Shown here: positions 1 to 12,968 of the stretch, one piece after another | Position numbering within the stretch: the stretch's first letter is position 1 | Layout: the number at the start of each line of letters is the position of its first letter | Source: Lanius collurio | Taxonomy: Eukaryota; Chordata; Aves; Passeriformes; Laniidae | Assembly (NCBI GenBank): GCA_020086605.1 | Contig: JACBWW010000004.1 | Span: forward strand, 24,722,387-24,786,386 | Reading direction: 5' to 3' | DNA: 64,000 bases | Translations under genes and position numbers: made by a program | Notes under the pieces: model-generated | What the model was told of the DNA's origin: nothing | The model's input: the letters and a program-made list of their open reading frames with translations, nothing else | Databases searched by the model: none

Positions 1-870
1 TTTAGCTCTTAAACAAGATGTAGTAAAAACAACAACATTCTGTCAGACTATATGTTCATTCCTTGGTTCCTGGATTAAATATGCTTATTCTATGCCACAT
101 TTTTATAGCTTTCAATTCCTGTACTTTAAATCTATTAAACAATGTCAAGTTGAATTTTCTTCAAAAACTGCTGCAGGTTAAGAAAAAAATAGGACAGTAG
201 AATATTTGAGGGCTAACATTTATGTCAGCTAATTAATATGGATCAGTTGTGGTCTGCAAGGATTTTTAAAGTGCATGCATGCTTGAGATAAATATAGACT
301 AAGGATCTGATTTTGTTCCTTCTCAAATTGATAACAAAGCTCTTACTGATTTCAATACAAGTATGGTCTACCAGTTTTGTAGGTCTGACAGATAAAATAA
401 GCTTTGGGCTCTTGCATAATATTAGTTGTCCCAAATAAAGCACAGCCTAAAATGCAGATCTACAACATAAGAAATAAACTGTAGTTGTAACATTACGTTT
501 ACTGCTCTGTATTCTCTTTACTTGGTAAGGGAATGAGATTTTGAAAAAATAAACATTGGGGGAAAACCCAGCAACTTTGGATAGCAAGTTCTATTTAAAT
601 AAGTTAGAAATCAGCCCATGTTCAAAACCAGATATCCTCTAATCCAGAGGATACAACACCATTTCCTTATTTAAAACATTAATATTTCATTATTTAGTGT
701 CAAAAGAGTTCCTGCTAGCAGAAAGAAATTGTTTATTTGAATGTGGTTCTAGATTGTGACAAAAAGAGGCTACCAAATGCACAACTGTTCAAACCCTAGT
801 AAGCAAAAGATTCTTCCCCCCTATATTGAATCCTAAGGTGGCTGGATCTCTCAGCAACTTCTCTTGCATG
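1..870. other. No gene seen
   Basis: AT-rich non-repetitive DNA. By position it is downstream DPH6 intron or the approach to the last exon. I see no convincing acceptor followed by a frame continuing the DPH6 tail, and no recognisable repeat. Confidence 0.5.
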
Positions 871-945
871 GAGTCATAGAATAATTTAGATAAGAGCAAA
901 ACCATATAATCCAACCTCCTACTCAAAATCAGATGTGCAATTAGA
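871..945 (-). mobile_element. Old CR1 3'-end scrap
   Basis: The stretch reads like the reverse complement of a CR1 3' untranslated end: it starts with a CATAGAAT unit and continues to AATCCAACCTCCTACTCAAA, which resembles the CR1 pattern AGTCCAACCTCCTGCTCAAA. It is strongly diverged and only about 75 bp is recognisable. Confidence 0.5.
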
Positions 946-1061
946 ACAAAAGTAATCGAGGACTTTATCCTTTTGGACTTCAGAAAGTCCAAGAACAGAG
1001 CCTTTTAGTATGAGAAACATGCCTGGTCACCAGAAAAAGAACAAATATATCTTAATTGTAG

Positions 1062-1520
1062 TGATGCTATGAAGATTTTTTGTATTTTCTTTTATACCCC
1101 TTTCATGCCTTTTTGCAGCTTCTGTTCCTTGTGCTTTTGCCTACATTCTTGGACGTGTTTGTCAAACTAAGAGACTAAATATTTTAGAAGCTTTTTAGGT
1201 AGAGGTCAATGTGCCCCAGACCCCAAGGTCCTCTCCAGAACACATTCTGTAAACTAAGATAGAACTATCCAGGGGAAGGTTCCTTGGGGAGGGGGGCTCA
1301 TTCAAGCCTCTCATAGGGGAATTTTTGATAGATCTGCTAATTAGTAAGACCTATAATGTGATACCAGATCTCTTGAGGGTGTGCATTGCTGTGTGCATTT
1401 CAGTGCATTTAACCTGGATGTAATGCACCTAAGGATCCTTAAAATAAAGACCAAGGTAAATACCTTTTTCCCCTTCTAATTGTGTTTGACTCTTGGTTTT
1501 AACCCCAGGAAAAGGCATCA
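1062..1520 (+). mobile_element. Solo LTR of an avian endogenous retrovirus (copy 1)
   Basis: The boundaries are set by comparison with the copy at 22480-22928. Both begin TGATG and end CATCA, a perfect 5-bp terminal inverted repeat with the canonical TG...CA ends. Copy 1 is flanked by the direct repeat GTAG (1058-1061 and 1521-1524), a 4-bp target-site duplication of the kind made by gammaretrovirus-like (class I) integrases. An AATAAA polyadenylation signal lies at 1443-1448. No gag, pol or env sequence is attached, so this is a solo LTR left by recombination. It is antisense to DPH6. The family name is not known to me. Confidence 0.82.
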
Positions 1521-2131
1521 GTAGAACTGTAGAACCATTTGGGCTGGAAAAGGCTTCCAAGATCATTGAGGCCATCTGTAAACCTAAAACTGCCAGGCCT
1601 ACCACTAAACCATGTCCCTAAGCATCAAGTCTACTACACATCTTTTAAATACCTCCTAGGGTGGGGCCTCCACCACTTCCCTGGGTGGCCTGTTCCAATG
1701 ATTGATAACATTTTTGGTGAAGAAATTATTCCTAATATTCAAACTCAGCCTACCTTGGTGCAACTCGAGGCCATTTCCTCATGTTCTGGGAGAAGAGAGC
1801 AGCCACCACCTGGCTACAACCTCCTTTTGGACAGCCGGAAAGACCAGTAAGGTCTCCTATGAGCCTCTTTTTCTTTAGGCTAAAAACCCCCAGTTCCCTC
1901 AGCCTGTCCTCATATAACTTACTTTCCAGACCCTTCACCAGCTCTGTTGCCCTTCTCTGGACATGCTCCAGCACTTCAATGTCTTTTTTGCAGTGAGGGT
2001 CCCAAAACTGAACACAGGATTTGAGGTGTGGCTTCACCAGGGCTGAGTACAGGGGCACAATCACTGTCCTGGTCCTGTTGGCCACAGTATTGCTGATACA
2101 GGCCAGGATGCCATTGGCCTTCTTGGCCACT
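1521..2131 (-). mobile_element. 5'-truncated CR1 LINE (ORF2 C-terminus and 3' UTR)
   Basis: The minus-strand frame in 2130-1870 encodes the C-terminal part of the CR1 ORF2 reverse transcriptase, including [50 protein letters not shown] and [14 protein letters not shown]. It is followed by the typical CR1 3' UTR. The 3' end on the minus strand finishes in two 8-bp units (GGTTCTAC, AGTTCTAC) like the CR1 terminal repeats. The LTR at 1062-1520 is inserted at this tail, so the CR1 is older. It lies in the same sense as DPH6, about 115 bp beyond the splice donor of exon 2246-2651. Confidence 0.9.
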
Positions 2132-2245
2132 TATCTTTGAAACACTCATCTAAATTTTTTTTTTTCCAATGAAATCTGACGTAGAAATAAACAAGAATTA
2201 CCTTGGCTTAGTATTACACCTGGTTCCTGTCATGGTAAGTCTTAC

Positions 2246-2651
2246 CTTTTTGTAGTGTTTCAGCATCAAAGACATCCTTCTTGAAGAAAGCTCTAAAGGA
2301 CAAAGGACTCACACTGCAGTCTTCAGAAAGTCTGTCAACAGCTTGTTTAAACATAGCAACTGAGTCATGAAGAGGTCCATCTAAATCAAGGTGAGAAGTG
2401 GATGGTGAAATCAAGCTCAGGCGTACTGAGATTGATGCACAAGATGCAGAGCTAGACTCCACAGATTCACACTCAATTTGGAAGCCCTCTGACAACATCT
2501 TCATTGCAAAATGTTTTCTTTGGAGTGGATCATCAACTACTGCAACAACATGCCACTCAATGGCAGCATCTCTGGGTAGGTGAGATACTACAAGCACAGC
2601 AAGCAATCCACATACTGGCGTTTCATCATGATACATCTCTGAATCTTCAAC
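2246..2651 (-). CDS. DPH6: DPH6 internal coding exon: end of a RidA-like domain plus C-terminal segment
   Basis: DPH6 makes diphthamide on translation elongation factor 2 by ATP-dependent amidation of diphthine in the cytosol. Read on the minus strand, a pyrimidine-rich TTATCTTTTAG acceptor (2652-2662) precedes GTTGAAGATTC, and the exon ends AAAAAG followed by the donor GTAAGAC. The exon is 406 bp, enters in phase 0, leaves in phase 1, and has no stop in its 135 codons. It begins VEDSEMYHDE and soon reads SHLPRDAAIEWHVVAV, matching the LPRGALVE signature that closes RidA/YjgF domains. The remaining part, ending PLSFRAFFKKDVFDAETLQK, would be the family's C-terminal extension. It continues directly from the reading frame of 25286-25528. 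DPH6 is assigned from remembered family architecture, not a search; a different RidA-containing protein is the alternative. The next (probably last) exon was not found in 1-2245. Confidence 0.8.
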
Positions 2652-5600
2652 CTAAAAGATAAATAAAATATTGTCCATATTACAGAGTTGTAGAAATTAA
2701 TATTGCTCATATTCAGTTAAAATAGTAAAAAAGTATATGCAGTACAGTTATTTAATGGAAACTGCTTTTTCCCTCAACTTTCCTTATACAAATGTAATCT
2801 TGAGCAATCATGAATTTATGTGACAGTATCTCATTTTTGCAATCTCAAACCACTACTATGCCTGTATCATTAATAAAAAAAAGCTACTCATATTGTATTT
2901 TTCACTCATTCCATAATCAAAAGAATTCTTTTTGCCTATGGTGACTTTTGGTTATACCAATGGTTTTTGAAGAATAAAAAAAGGTAGGAATTACCAAAAC
3001 TACAGAAATGAGTCAGTAAAGTACCTAAGTTTTATTTTAAGAGTTGGAGTACTAATGATTCAGTTCAGATTCAGCAAAAATATAGTTCAGATAGTTGTGA
3101 ACAGCAGAATTATCCCGACCAAAACCTCTTAGAAGATAGAATGTGCTTTTTAATAGCAGAGCTGATTGAGAATGCATATTTAAATTGTTTTCACATCAAC
3201 CAGCATGTCTAACTAGATAACTTGGTCAGCTAAATCTGAGTAACTGAGTTCCTTTTCTTCTCATGGTTTTAAATAGCTTTCAAGTACCTGAACAATTGAA
3301 ATGCTTATTTTTACCAGTGAATTACTTTTTTCCTTACTTTTCCCTCCATTTTTATGATGAGATAGAATATTAAGAATTTTTAGTATTAGTGATTTACATA
3401 ATCTTTTTTCTGTACACACATAATAACTTTTTTTATATACCAATTTGCTTACACCCCAGTATATACTTCTAAAATTGTCCATTGCCTAACCCCTGAAAGG
3501 AAAAATAATAACAAGGCAAACCTGTCATTTTGCCTGAAGTCGATAAGGCCATATAACTTGCAGTACCTTCAATTCACAAGCTCAATTTTCAACCACTTGC
3601 TCTCAACTTTGAGAGGAAGAAATAATGACATGTTCCAGGCACTTTATTTCAAAATTCACTCACAAAGTTATTGACAAGAATTTTGCAAAGAATATCTTTG
3701 ATGCTTGACCCTTGTGAGCTGTTTACATGAAAAATGCACTTACTTCTATATTAATGATAGTGGAGTGTAATTCTATCCCAAACATGTAGCAATTGCTTTA
3801 GCATTTCTGGTTTTGGTGTGGTAACAGAAATAGGGACAATTTGTGTCAAATTGCAATCACTTCAGTCATAATAAAATGTCACAGAGTACTGTTTGCTTTC
3901 AGTACTTTCATTAGGCTGGCCGGGGCTGTTATTAAGGTAGCAACACATAAATGTTATATTAGCACTTAACAGGAGCACAGTATTCTCCTCTAGGAGATGA
4001 ATTCTAACCTTGTCAATATAATTTTGCTCTGAGTGCTGTAAAACAGTTTGAAAAGATGAAATACTGGAGCTTTGCACTGAGAAAAAAAAAAAAAAAGTCA
4101 TGCTCATTCAGGCTTAAAGGCCACTTTGCTGGCCCAAGGTGCTGAGGTACTGGTTAGAAAAAAACAGTCTAAAGAAGCTCTCTCAGGTCACATCAAGCAC
4201 TAATACAAACTTTTCTACTTCCCTGTACTTGTCTTAGGTTGTTAAATCAATTACTCGCTATTTCTGCTTGCCTTCAGCTGCCATTTAGAATATGAAGAAC
4301 TACATGAAAATTAAGGCCAGGAGAAAGTACATTTCCAAATTTAACAAATGAGAATCATTCTGTGTGAAAGACTATTCTTGGTGCACCTGTATGGTACCAT
4401 AACACTCATAACCTTTAACTTTAGAGTTTGCACAAAGCACAAATGATAGAGCTACTGGGGACTAATAATCTTTCATTAGTGGCTACAGAATCTTATAGAA
4501 ATACTTCTAACAGTGACCTCTTCTGACTTATTTTCAAGAAATCACTGACATTTGTGTTATACTTGGATGCTGCATTTATGAGTTACCTTTCAGAAATTTA
4601 CTATTTTCTTAAAGAGATGAATATCTTTATGATAGCCTGTCTAGAAAAGGAGGATGAATATATAAGGTCTGCTAAGAAATTACACTCATATGATGCTAGA
4701 ACAATACAAGTTAGTATTAAGAGTGAAAATGAACAGAAATTATTTCATTGGCTAAATTGTTCTTACAGTTGATTCTGCACTCTCATCAATGAGATTCATC
4801 ACTTCTGGCAGACAGCTGTGGTACTATGAATAAAAACATGTTTTTAGAGTTCTTGCCCAAGGATACTGTTGTAGACTGTTCTATAAAGGAGCACAGGTTT
4901 TGGTCTAGTCTTTCTTCTACATCTTCAGAGTTGTGATCAGAAAAAAAATGAGATAGAAGAGCATGTAGCTTGGGTTCTAATTTTTGAAAAAGAACTGTCA
5001 AATAATTCTTGGGAAGCTCTAAAATTCTTTTTGAGAGACAAGAAATGGGTTGGGGCAAACACTGTTAAAAGCAGTGATTCCTTAAAAGTATGCATTATGT
5101 GAATTTTACAGATCTTCATAAATGTCATTAATCTGTAGGTGTAGTTGTCATCTAAAGACATTTGCCCTTTAACCATTATTTTCTAGCTATCAGTTTCCAA
5201 ATGATTTTCAGTTGATGGGAAAAATGTCTTGAAGTTTCCAATTTCTACTCGTTAGCCTTTCCATTGGATTTAATCCTTTCTAAGAACAAACACTACAAGG
5301 TAGCTCTGCACTGAGACATGTTTGAAAGTCACAGGGGAACATAAGCAGATCTAAAGGTTCAATGGCTGACTGCTGAGATTAGATGAAGAAAGATGCTACT
5401 TATGTGCTTTACTTTTACCTTTTGATCTGATTTAAAGAAGGCTTAAAGGAGAAGGACATCAGGCAACATCTGTTCTGCATGCAGGAGACACTCCCTGAAA
5501 ATAAATGGTTCTACAACAATGACTTTTTTTCAGGAATGGATGTAAACTGGATCATCTCAGAGACCACACTATGACAGAATTCTGATTCTGCCATGCTAGG

Positions 5601-5808
5601 AAATGGTAGATTTCAAAACTTTGGTCAAAGATTTGATAAGACAAGTGATTTAACTCTGAATCTCACATTAGACTGGCCTCAAAACACGCTTCATAGTATC
5701 TTCCCTTTGCCAACAGGAACATCTGCTACTTATTTTATCAAAGATGTTAGAGATGGAGATCCAGAAAGTTTGAAAAAGGAAGCCAAAAGGCAGTTTTTTT
5801 CTGAATAC

Positions 5809-5862
5809 ATGCATTGAATCTATATCATTCCATTTATGCATTGTATCTGTATCATTCCATAT
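5809..5862. repeat. Tandem duplication, 27-bp unit, two copies
   Basis: Two adjacent 27-bp units, 5809-5835 and 5836-5862, share ATGCATTG at the start and TATCATTCCAT near the end, with three mismatches between them. Confidence 0.85.
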
Positions 5863-8800
5863 CCAAAGCAGGACTACAAACATTTTTTTTAACACATTGC
5901 TTTACAACTACCGCATAATTGATTCCCACCTTGAAGAAATTACTATTATTCTTCTGGCTACACAATGCATGTTTCAATAGCTCACAGGAGAAAACAAAGG
6001 TACAGAGTAAGTTTTAGGATGACTGAGAAAGTGACCCTTCTTTACTTCTACTGTAAACACTGAGAAAACTGCCATGCTAAGCTAAATGACAACCTTGGAA
6101 AGTCTTCATGGACTGGTGAATAAAGGATCACAGCAGCTGACAGTAGTTAAGAAAATAAGTAAAACAAAGAAAACAAAGTGGGAAACATTATGCTACTGTA
6201 AAAATTCACAAATGAGTAAGATAAACAACTGTGGATCTCTCAACTGAAAAAAGGCATACTAGATCCAAAATATATTCCCAGGAGGACAAGTACAATCAAA
6301 AGCTGTGGAGGGTCTGATTGGAATGGTTCTGCAGCCTCCTTAATGAGAAGGCAGGGGCTTACAAAATCATACGTGACATAAGAAGAGTGGATAGGGATAA
6401 GAACTGATTTCGCACACTTGTCTTTCTGTACAAAGAGCTATGAACCATCAAATGACATTAGTAAGAGCATGGTTTCAAAAAGAATGATAGTGGGTGACAC
6501 CTACAACTCATTGATGGAGAATGCTCTGGTTGCAAGAACTTCACAGGGATTCAAGGGGAGCCTGTACAAGTTCTTAGAACACAAATTCTAAGCGACATTA
6601 TAAAATGGGAATTATAAAGGAGACATAATAGAATTCTTAGATTATTTTAAATCAATATGAGTTAATAATTTATATAAATATTATGATTTATATAACAATT
6701 AAAATTTATTTGATCAATTGAAATTTGAATTAAAATAGTTTTAAGTTAGGAGAATATTACAGAAGATATATGCTTTTACTGGTTTTACTATTCACTTCTG
6801 CTTAGAGCTACTGTTTGGACCGAGCATAACACTGAGCAAGGTCTACACCATTATGATTATTGTTATGTTCTTAAATAAGCATTTACACTGATACTAGTGG
6901 TGTGTTTGGTAAAGAACTGGGATTTCTTGACTGGACTCATGGATTTTTCACAATTAGTGTCTTCCAACATTTCCATAATTCTAAGGGAATTTTATGTTCA
7001 TCTGTGATATTCCAGTCTGATTTTATAGATGAATTGTGAACACTGAGCCAAGTAGATGAATGCAGAGAACAGCTCTGAGAGCTTGAGTTTCTTCAGCAGA
7101 GGTAATGGCATCAGAATATTGGGCTGGAAGAAGTGGGAGTTCAATGTGGTTATTCCTTCTGACGAAAAGAAAGGCTCTTCCTTTATCCGAAAGGAGAATC
7201 CCATACAGAACTGTAACGCTACTTTTAGGGGGACGTAAGTATCTTCATTTCTGCCTTAACTGATAGAGACAGCGCAGACAACTAAAACACAACAGTCCCA
7301 GACAGTGCCAAGCAGGAGGTTTGTCTGCTTTAGGCACCTGCCACAGGAGCAGGGGTTTGGAGCTGCCTTACAGTGAAGCCACCCAGGCAGACTGCTCTTG
7401 TTAACCCCTCTAAAGAGATTCTGCGATGGACGTGCAATCCAAATCTGCAAAAGCGTAAGGATGTTTGCCTAGAAATAGAAAGGGCCAAAAGGCTTGACTG
7501 CATACTTGTTGAAGGCCACAGTACTGCAGTTATTAAGCAGCATAAATTCAGTAAAGTATCTAATACTGAGAATAAGAATGGGAATTTCCTATACTTTATA
7601 CTTGTGCCTAAACTAAAGTGAAAAGGCAGCTTGATAGAAAAATTCCTTAGTTTACACTTTTATCAATGTGTTTCCTTCAGGAATAGCTCTTTCCTATCCC
7701 AAGAAGTGAGGTGAACAACAAAGAGGTTGTCAGAGGGTTTCTAAACTTGTAATTAACCCTACATTAAAGCAAAAGTGTCATCTGAACTGCTGCATGCATA
7801 ATGCTCTCCTGAGCTTTGCACTGATACAAGAAATTATCACATTGGGTCACAGTATTACCAAATCCTTGCATTTTCTGTGCCTCAGTTCTTAGTAAAGATT
7901 CACACAGTTTTCATTGTACATGTTCAGGAGAGCTACAGAGTACTCTCACAATAATGGATGCCTGATGCATCCACAGTACTGCTACAAATCAAACCAGAAC
8001 CCAATAGAATGAGCAGAGTTAAATGAAAAACACTGAGCTGTAAGGCTTGTAAACTTAAACAGAATTTTGTTTTAAAGGTGCTAACCTTATAAATATAATT
8101 TTTTTTTGTAATTAAAAAATAATCTAATGCAGAACTATTAAAATTCCAATGAAAACAAAGGAATAATGAGTTAAAGACAAACCTATCTTCAGTCCATTGT
8201 ATAAGTATTTAAATATTTTGCTTAATTAAATGGACAAAGGTACAAATTTTGGCCTTTAACATTTATTGTATAATTTGTTTGACTATCCTCCCTTTGTTCT
8301 AAATGAGAAATTCTTTTTCTTGTGTTAGTAAGGACTAAGGCCTATCTATCTCACAGCTGAATATGGAATCAGGCTGTAAGAGACAGAGATGAATGCATAA
8401 TTGCTATCTCTACAAAGAATTGACTTGGAGAATAAAAAGAAAGATACTGTGATGTTACTTTTAGAAGCTGAGTTTATGAAAACCTTATATGGTATGCATT
8501 ATGACACCATTACAGTGGCAAGATTAATGTGCCTTTAAATAATACATTTAAAATTTCTTTTACACTGCCTGCATTAAACAAAGTGCATCAAACTCCTGAG
8601 ATCCAGTTTAAGCTTTGCTGGAGTGTCTCACAACAATAGGTTTATGACTTAAAAAAGTAGATTCCACTAGGAAAACTGCATAAGAATAAAAATGACAGTT
8701 CCTATAGAAAGTAGGATAGAAACAAATCTTTTCAACCTCCTAATTTGTCTAATAAATAGGCCACATGCATTCCTGGTATACCACATCTGAATTCAAATAA

Positions 8801-9916
8801 TGAATACCAGAATGTTTTATATCAATAAAATTGTTAAGAATGTTCCTTTCGGAAAGTTTACAAAAATAAGAAAGTCAGACATTTAGTATTTCTTTCTGAA
8901 ATAAAACAAATTATTTGGTGCATGCCACAAAGACATTAACACAAAACTGTCAGACTAAAAATGAAGTCTTACAGACTGAATATTTGTCATAGAATAAATA
9001 CTGTAAATATGAAAAGAAACAAGTTCTTCAGAAATTTTAGTCCTCTCTCCTCATGTTGGACAAAGCTGAAGGTAGTTTAGTAACCATTGTGTCATGTAGG
9101 AATTATTTTGTACTATGTTAACTGGGAAACTGAGCCTGTACTTTGGTGTTACTGAACCATGGAAAATCTGGAGCAAATCAAGTGGTTCTTTATTTTTTGT
9201 AGCAGCATCTGACAGCACATTTTCAGAGTAATTTCTTTTTTGTGCAGTCTTTAGTTATCTTAAAAAAACAGAAACATGAAAACGGGAAAGCAGATACAGG
9301 GAACAAATATAAGTACAGAAATTTAGAGGTAGTACTATTGCTCAGGGTACTTTCAATCAATTTTTGTAATTTAAATGGATTTTTAATTAATATATTCTTT
9401 TGATATAATGATGAAAATTCCACCTGCTCACATTGGAAAAAAATGCAAATTAAATATTCACCTTAATAATTGTGAAAAAAAATCTGCATGTAGCTATAGT
9501 AGTGATCCAAAATTAATAATTAGATATTAAATGGTCAGCAATTAACATGCCAAGCACAACAGCTTAACTTTTCTCAGAGATGCATTTTGCAGGTGGATGA
9601 AATGACCATACCCCAAGTTATTTTAGTGAGAGTATAGGAAATTAGAAATCCATACAATATATTGATGGCTATAAGGATTAGACAAGGTGATGGGCTAAAA
9701 TTTTATGGTAGTCAACCAAGTATATCAGAAGAAACTACCAAAAAAAATGAAGTAACAACACTCTTAGGGCCCAAATCTCACAACAAATATACTGTAAATT
9801 TGATTTATAAGTTGATACATCTTTTTGGTTCATAAAGGATATGTTGAAGTCTTTAAATAATCAAAAATTTCATGATTAATGGTCTCTGAATAGTGCCACT
9901 GAAAGAATAGTTAAGC

Positions 9917-9970
9917 ATTATATATATAAATATAAATATAAATATATATAAATATATATAAATATAAAAA
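9917..9970. repeat. AT-rich simple repeat (TATAAA/TATA)
   Basis: An uninterrupted run of TA and TAAATA units with no C or G across about 50 bp. Confidence 0.9.
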
Positions 9971-12968
9971 AGTAAAGCAAATATGGAACTCATAAAAACA
10001 GAGTTCATAAGAAACCAGTTCAGTAACTTTACATGATCTATAGCTTATATTGCTCAAACAGAATAATTTAACAACTTGCTAGTCTATCTTTTACCATGAT
10101 TGTCAACAGAGGCCAAGAAGTGGTATAAATTTTCATCATTTCTCTGTGATAGAAAAAAGGGTTCCGTTGAAATTTAAGACATAACCTTACAAGCTCTCTT
10201 TTGATTATATTTAGTACAGAAGGATATCATTTGCTTGTTAATTTTGTTTCTCTTTTCTATTGTTGGATCACTGTGTTTTCATCCTTTTATTTCAGAAACT
10301 GAGAAGCTCTGACAGGATCAAAACAAGAGCAATCAGTATCACATTTCTATGAAGACATAATCAGCTTTGAATAAGTCTCTAGAACAAATAAACAATTGAA
10401 AGCCTGAAGACTGTACACAGAGTCTGCAATAACTAGGCTAACACCTCTGTTTTCTGGACTTATCAACCTGGAAGTTTTCTTGCAAAGGAAACTGAAATAA
10501 TTTCTTATTTGAATAAATTGAAAGAAAAATAGAAAATGTAAACTGGTCTGCTGAAAGAAAGACATAGGGTTCTGTATGCACAGTTATGGAGAAGCATCTC
10601 CTGTTTAAAGACTGAGACTTCCATTTTTGCTTGATTCCTCAGGTAAGTACCACGATCTTGTTCTAACCCATTATCTAAAAGCACAGTCTCAACAGCCCCA
10701 CAGACCTCAAGTTTTTAGCTACCCACTGAATTTTATACATTTCAATCTCTTCAAAACACACTTCATAATTGTATGTAACAATCATGCTGCCATCAGAGCA
10801 GAAGAAAGACTTTAAAATGTTGAATAATCAGTTATGGTAAGCATGTGATAATATCAAATGAAAAATATAAAATAACATTTCCCTCCACATTTTTAGATGG
10901 TTATAAATAGTATTTTTAGCATTAGTTATTCAGATAAAAGCATGTTCAAAGTACGGCAGTGGATGTGTCTGGACCGAGAGACTGAGAATCACAGGACTGC
11001 CAGCAGGGCTGCCAAAGGGGCAAAATGCCTGAAATGCAGAATTTGACAACTATTATTAATTTTAAAAATGGACATGAATCTGATTTTCCCTCTTAATTAC
11101 TCCCACTGATGTATCATAAGACAGATTAAGTCTTAGCTTTTCTTTATTATAGCTGATTTGGGGAGTGGTGGTTTCATTATTTTATTTTAGTTTTTTTTTA
11201 GAGAACTGTTTATATTTTCAGCAGAACTCTGATACAAGTGCTCTGATACAATATGAATACCTATATATTTTTTTCTCTAAATCAAAGGGGTCAGGGAAGG
11301 TTTTTCACTTTTGTAAAAGTCCATACAATCCCTCAGTTTGCCTTATTCTGCAGAAATAGTCATGCTACCATGTGTACTTACCAACCTGACTAACACTCTT
11401 CCTACTGCATGCGAAGCTCAGCTTTTTCATTCTCACCCTGTGGCATAAAGTATTTGGAACTCCTAAGGTCTAATATATTTTAGTACAAGTATACTCACAG
11501 AGTTCAAAATGGGAATTTCTGGGTGAAATGTAATGGTCTGTGATATACAGGTCAGAATAAATAATCAAATGGTGCCTTCTGGCTGTTCAAGCCACTCAAG
11601 CTATGAAATCAGTTTTACCCAGTACTTCTGCTCAGCCTTTCTACCAACACTCAAGTGCCTGAACTCTGAAATCCCACACTGAGAAGGTAACCATCTTACT
11701 CATTATGGCCTTTAACATCCCTTGCTGATAGTTTTAAATTTTTAAACAGCCCTACCTGTCGTGCTTCCTTTTATGTGTTCTCATAGTTACAGATATAATT
11801 TTGGAAGCAAAATATCTAAACAGCAAGCATAATAAAAATGAAATGGGTTAAAGCTTATTAGCAGTAGGGAGCAGATGTAGCAAAATTCTGCCAGTTCCCC
11901 TACATTTCCTCCCCAGCAGGGATTTTCTGTCAAGCTGTGAGTTAGTTCTATACACTAATCCAGGCTGCTGTTGCTGCAATTGCACCTTCCTATACCTTGC
12001 TATTGTACTAAAAATTCACTTTGATTTTTGATTTCTTCCTTCTTAATAATAATATTTAAAGCATTTCCTGCAGAGCTAAATGTAAATTCAAGCACTGCAT
12101 GCTAGATACTCAAAAGGGCATGAAAATGTAAAATTGATAAGAAAATAATTACATACTGAAAACCTGTTTTATTTGCTTAAAAAACAGTAACTTTCCCTCA
12201 GTGAACTAAAGGTTCCTGAGCCAAGACATAACCAGTTAATGACTGAAGTTAAGATCCTTGAAATACCTCTCAAACATACATCATTTAATATATCAGTTAC
12301 AATGTGGAAAAAAGAGAGATAACTATTTAAGGAACAAAGTCATAAATTGATAGTAATACAAACTGAAAGCAAATGAAGTCTGCCACATGAAACATGATCA
12401 CAGACTGTCACTGTGAGGGTTTTTACTCTTCATGTCTAGTGTCAAAAATAAGCACTTAGGAGTTAAACTGAAGTAAGGATGTTCAAGATGGAAAGATTTC
12501 AGTTGAAAATCATTTGCAAGAGTGTACCCAAATGAGACAGAAAATGAGCAAAGTTAATGGTCAAAATCTACTTTGTGGGCACTAAGGATAACAGATTTTA
12601 TGACAGAGAATTTGAATTTTGGATACTGATTGCAAAGACATTTTCTTTGAAAGTCGACTTTCTTCTGAATTTTGACAATGAGCTCTGGAACCAATTTTCA
12701 AACCAAATATCAGATTTCATCTCACGTATTTTAATTACATCATCTGTTCACCTGTATATGTACAGCACCACTAGCTACTCTTGTCAAATCTGTAATTAAA
12801 TTTTGTAGAATGCAAGGAAGAAAATTTTGATGCTGCTGGAGGCAGAAGAAAAACAATTTGAAAATTCTGGTGGCATTATTAAACTTCCACTAGCTGTCAG
12901 GCTCTCCCTCATTGCAGTACCCACCTTTATTAGTAATATGAGATAAAGATGTGCAATCAAAAGTCATT

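Noticed and set aside
1539..1996. Plus-strand open frames
   Set aside because: They are the antisense of the CR1 3' end and ORF2 remnant at 1521-2131.
7860..7910. Possible MIR SINE fragment (TGTGCCTCAGTT word)
   Set aside because: Only a short word matches, without the tRNA boxes or core.
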